Shown in pieces: positions 5,701 through 5,908 of a stretch of DNA of 5,908 bases. The notes below the pieces were generated by a model, which worked only from the letters and a program-made list of their open reading frames with translations, searched no databases and was not told the origin of the DNA. Origin of the DNA: Chloroflexota bacterium (GTDB lineage: Bacteria; Chloroflexota; UBA6077); contig JAJYKO010000406.1 of assembly GCA_021788565.1 (NCBI GenBank), positions 1 through 5,908 on the forward strand. The letters are read 5' to 3'. Both the position numbers and the translations under genes were made by a program. The first letter of the stretch is position 1. Every line of letters starts with the position of its first letter.

Positions 5701-5908
5701 TTACTGGGCGCTTTGCTTGGCCTCGTCGACCAGCGGCGCCACGAATTTCTCCATATCGTCCCAGTACTTGGCCATTTCTTCCGGCCCCATGTACTTGACT
5801 AACTGGCCATTATCGGACATCTTCTTCTTGTGATCCTCAATCTCTGATGCCTGCTTGAATCCGGCAGCCAGAGCATCCACTGCCTCTTTCGGAGTGCCAG
5901 CCGGGACA
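5701..5908 (-). CDS. TctC/Bug-type substrate-binding protein, C-terminal fragment
   Basis: The last 68 residues of a protein whose remainder lies beyond the right edge; the stop is TAA at 5703-5701. The visible part reads VPAGTPKEAVDALAAGFKQA, then a charged segment, then LVKYMGPEEMAKYWDDMEKF and VAPLVDEAKQSAQ. The P-A-G-T-P-K-E opening, followed by an amphipathic helix and a final (M/F)-x-x-(F/Y/W) helix ending in VxEA, is the usual C-terminus of the Bug/TctC family. These are periplasmic or lipid-anchored binding proteins for tripartite tricarboxylate transporters that take up citrate-like and other small carboxylates. The signal peptide and ligand site lie outside the window, so the substrate is unknown. 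The transporter membrane subunits (tctA, tctB) are not visible. A strong terminator follows, so this is the last gene of its transcript. Confidence 0.8.
   Translation of the reverse strand, partial: VPAGTPKEAVDALAAGFKQASEIEDHKKKMSDNGQLVKYMGPEEMAKYWDDMEKFVAPLVDEAKQSAQ

Overview
The window looks like an ordinary stretch of chromosome from a moderately GC-rich bacterium. It carries two fully contained housekeeping genes (ammonium transporter, primary sigma factor), one regulator and two genes cut by the window ends. GTG starts, Shine-Dalgarno sites and sigma70-type promoters fit a free-living bacterium. The lineage cannot be fixed from here. The Bug/TctC-type binding protein and the REP-like GTCATCCTGAG motif suggest an environmental lineage such as Chloroflexota or a proteobacterium-like group, but that is inference only.

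Layout, left to right. (1) The C-terminal three quarters of ATP-dependent PEP carboxykinase (pckA, + strand) runs off the left edge. (2) A gene-free region of about 770 bases follows. It holds a purine/G-rich tract, a degenerate 22-base tandem repeat array ending in a REP-like element, a short direct repeat with a hairpin, and the upstream region of amt. (3) An Amt/AmtB ammonium channel (+) has all the pore residues but no PII gene beside it. (4) An approximately 290-base leader holds an extended -10 promoter and three successive strong hairpins, followed by the primary sigma factor rpoD/sigA (+). (5) A strong terminator lies between rpoD and a convergent gene. (6) A HutC-type GntR regulator (- strand) has a well-formed TTGACA-17-TAGACT promoter; a near-palindromic site resembling HutC-subfamily operators overlaps its -10. 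(7) A textbook intrinsic terminator (- strand) precedes the C-terminal 68 residues of a TctC/Bug-type substrate-binding protein, which runs off the right edge.

Functional reading. PckA links the TCA cycle to gluconeogenesis, Amt brings in ammonium, and RpoD is the housekeeping sigma. Nothing indicates that these three act together; each has its own spacing and signals. The GntR regulator sits just downstream of the tctC-like gene on the same strand. It may control uptake of a small carboxylate by a tripartite tricarboxylate transporter, but it has its own promoter behind the tctC terminator. I see no clear new multi-gene system. The most unusual parts are non-coding: the structured amt-rpoD leader, the 22/61-base repeat array, and the putative autoregulatory operator of the GntR gene.
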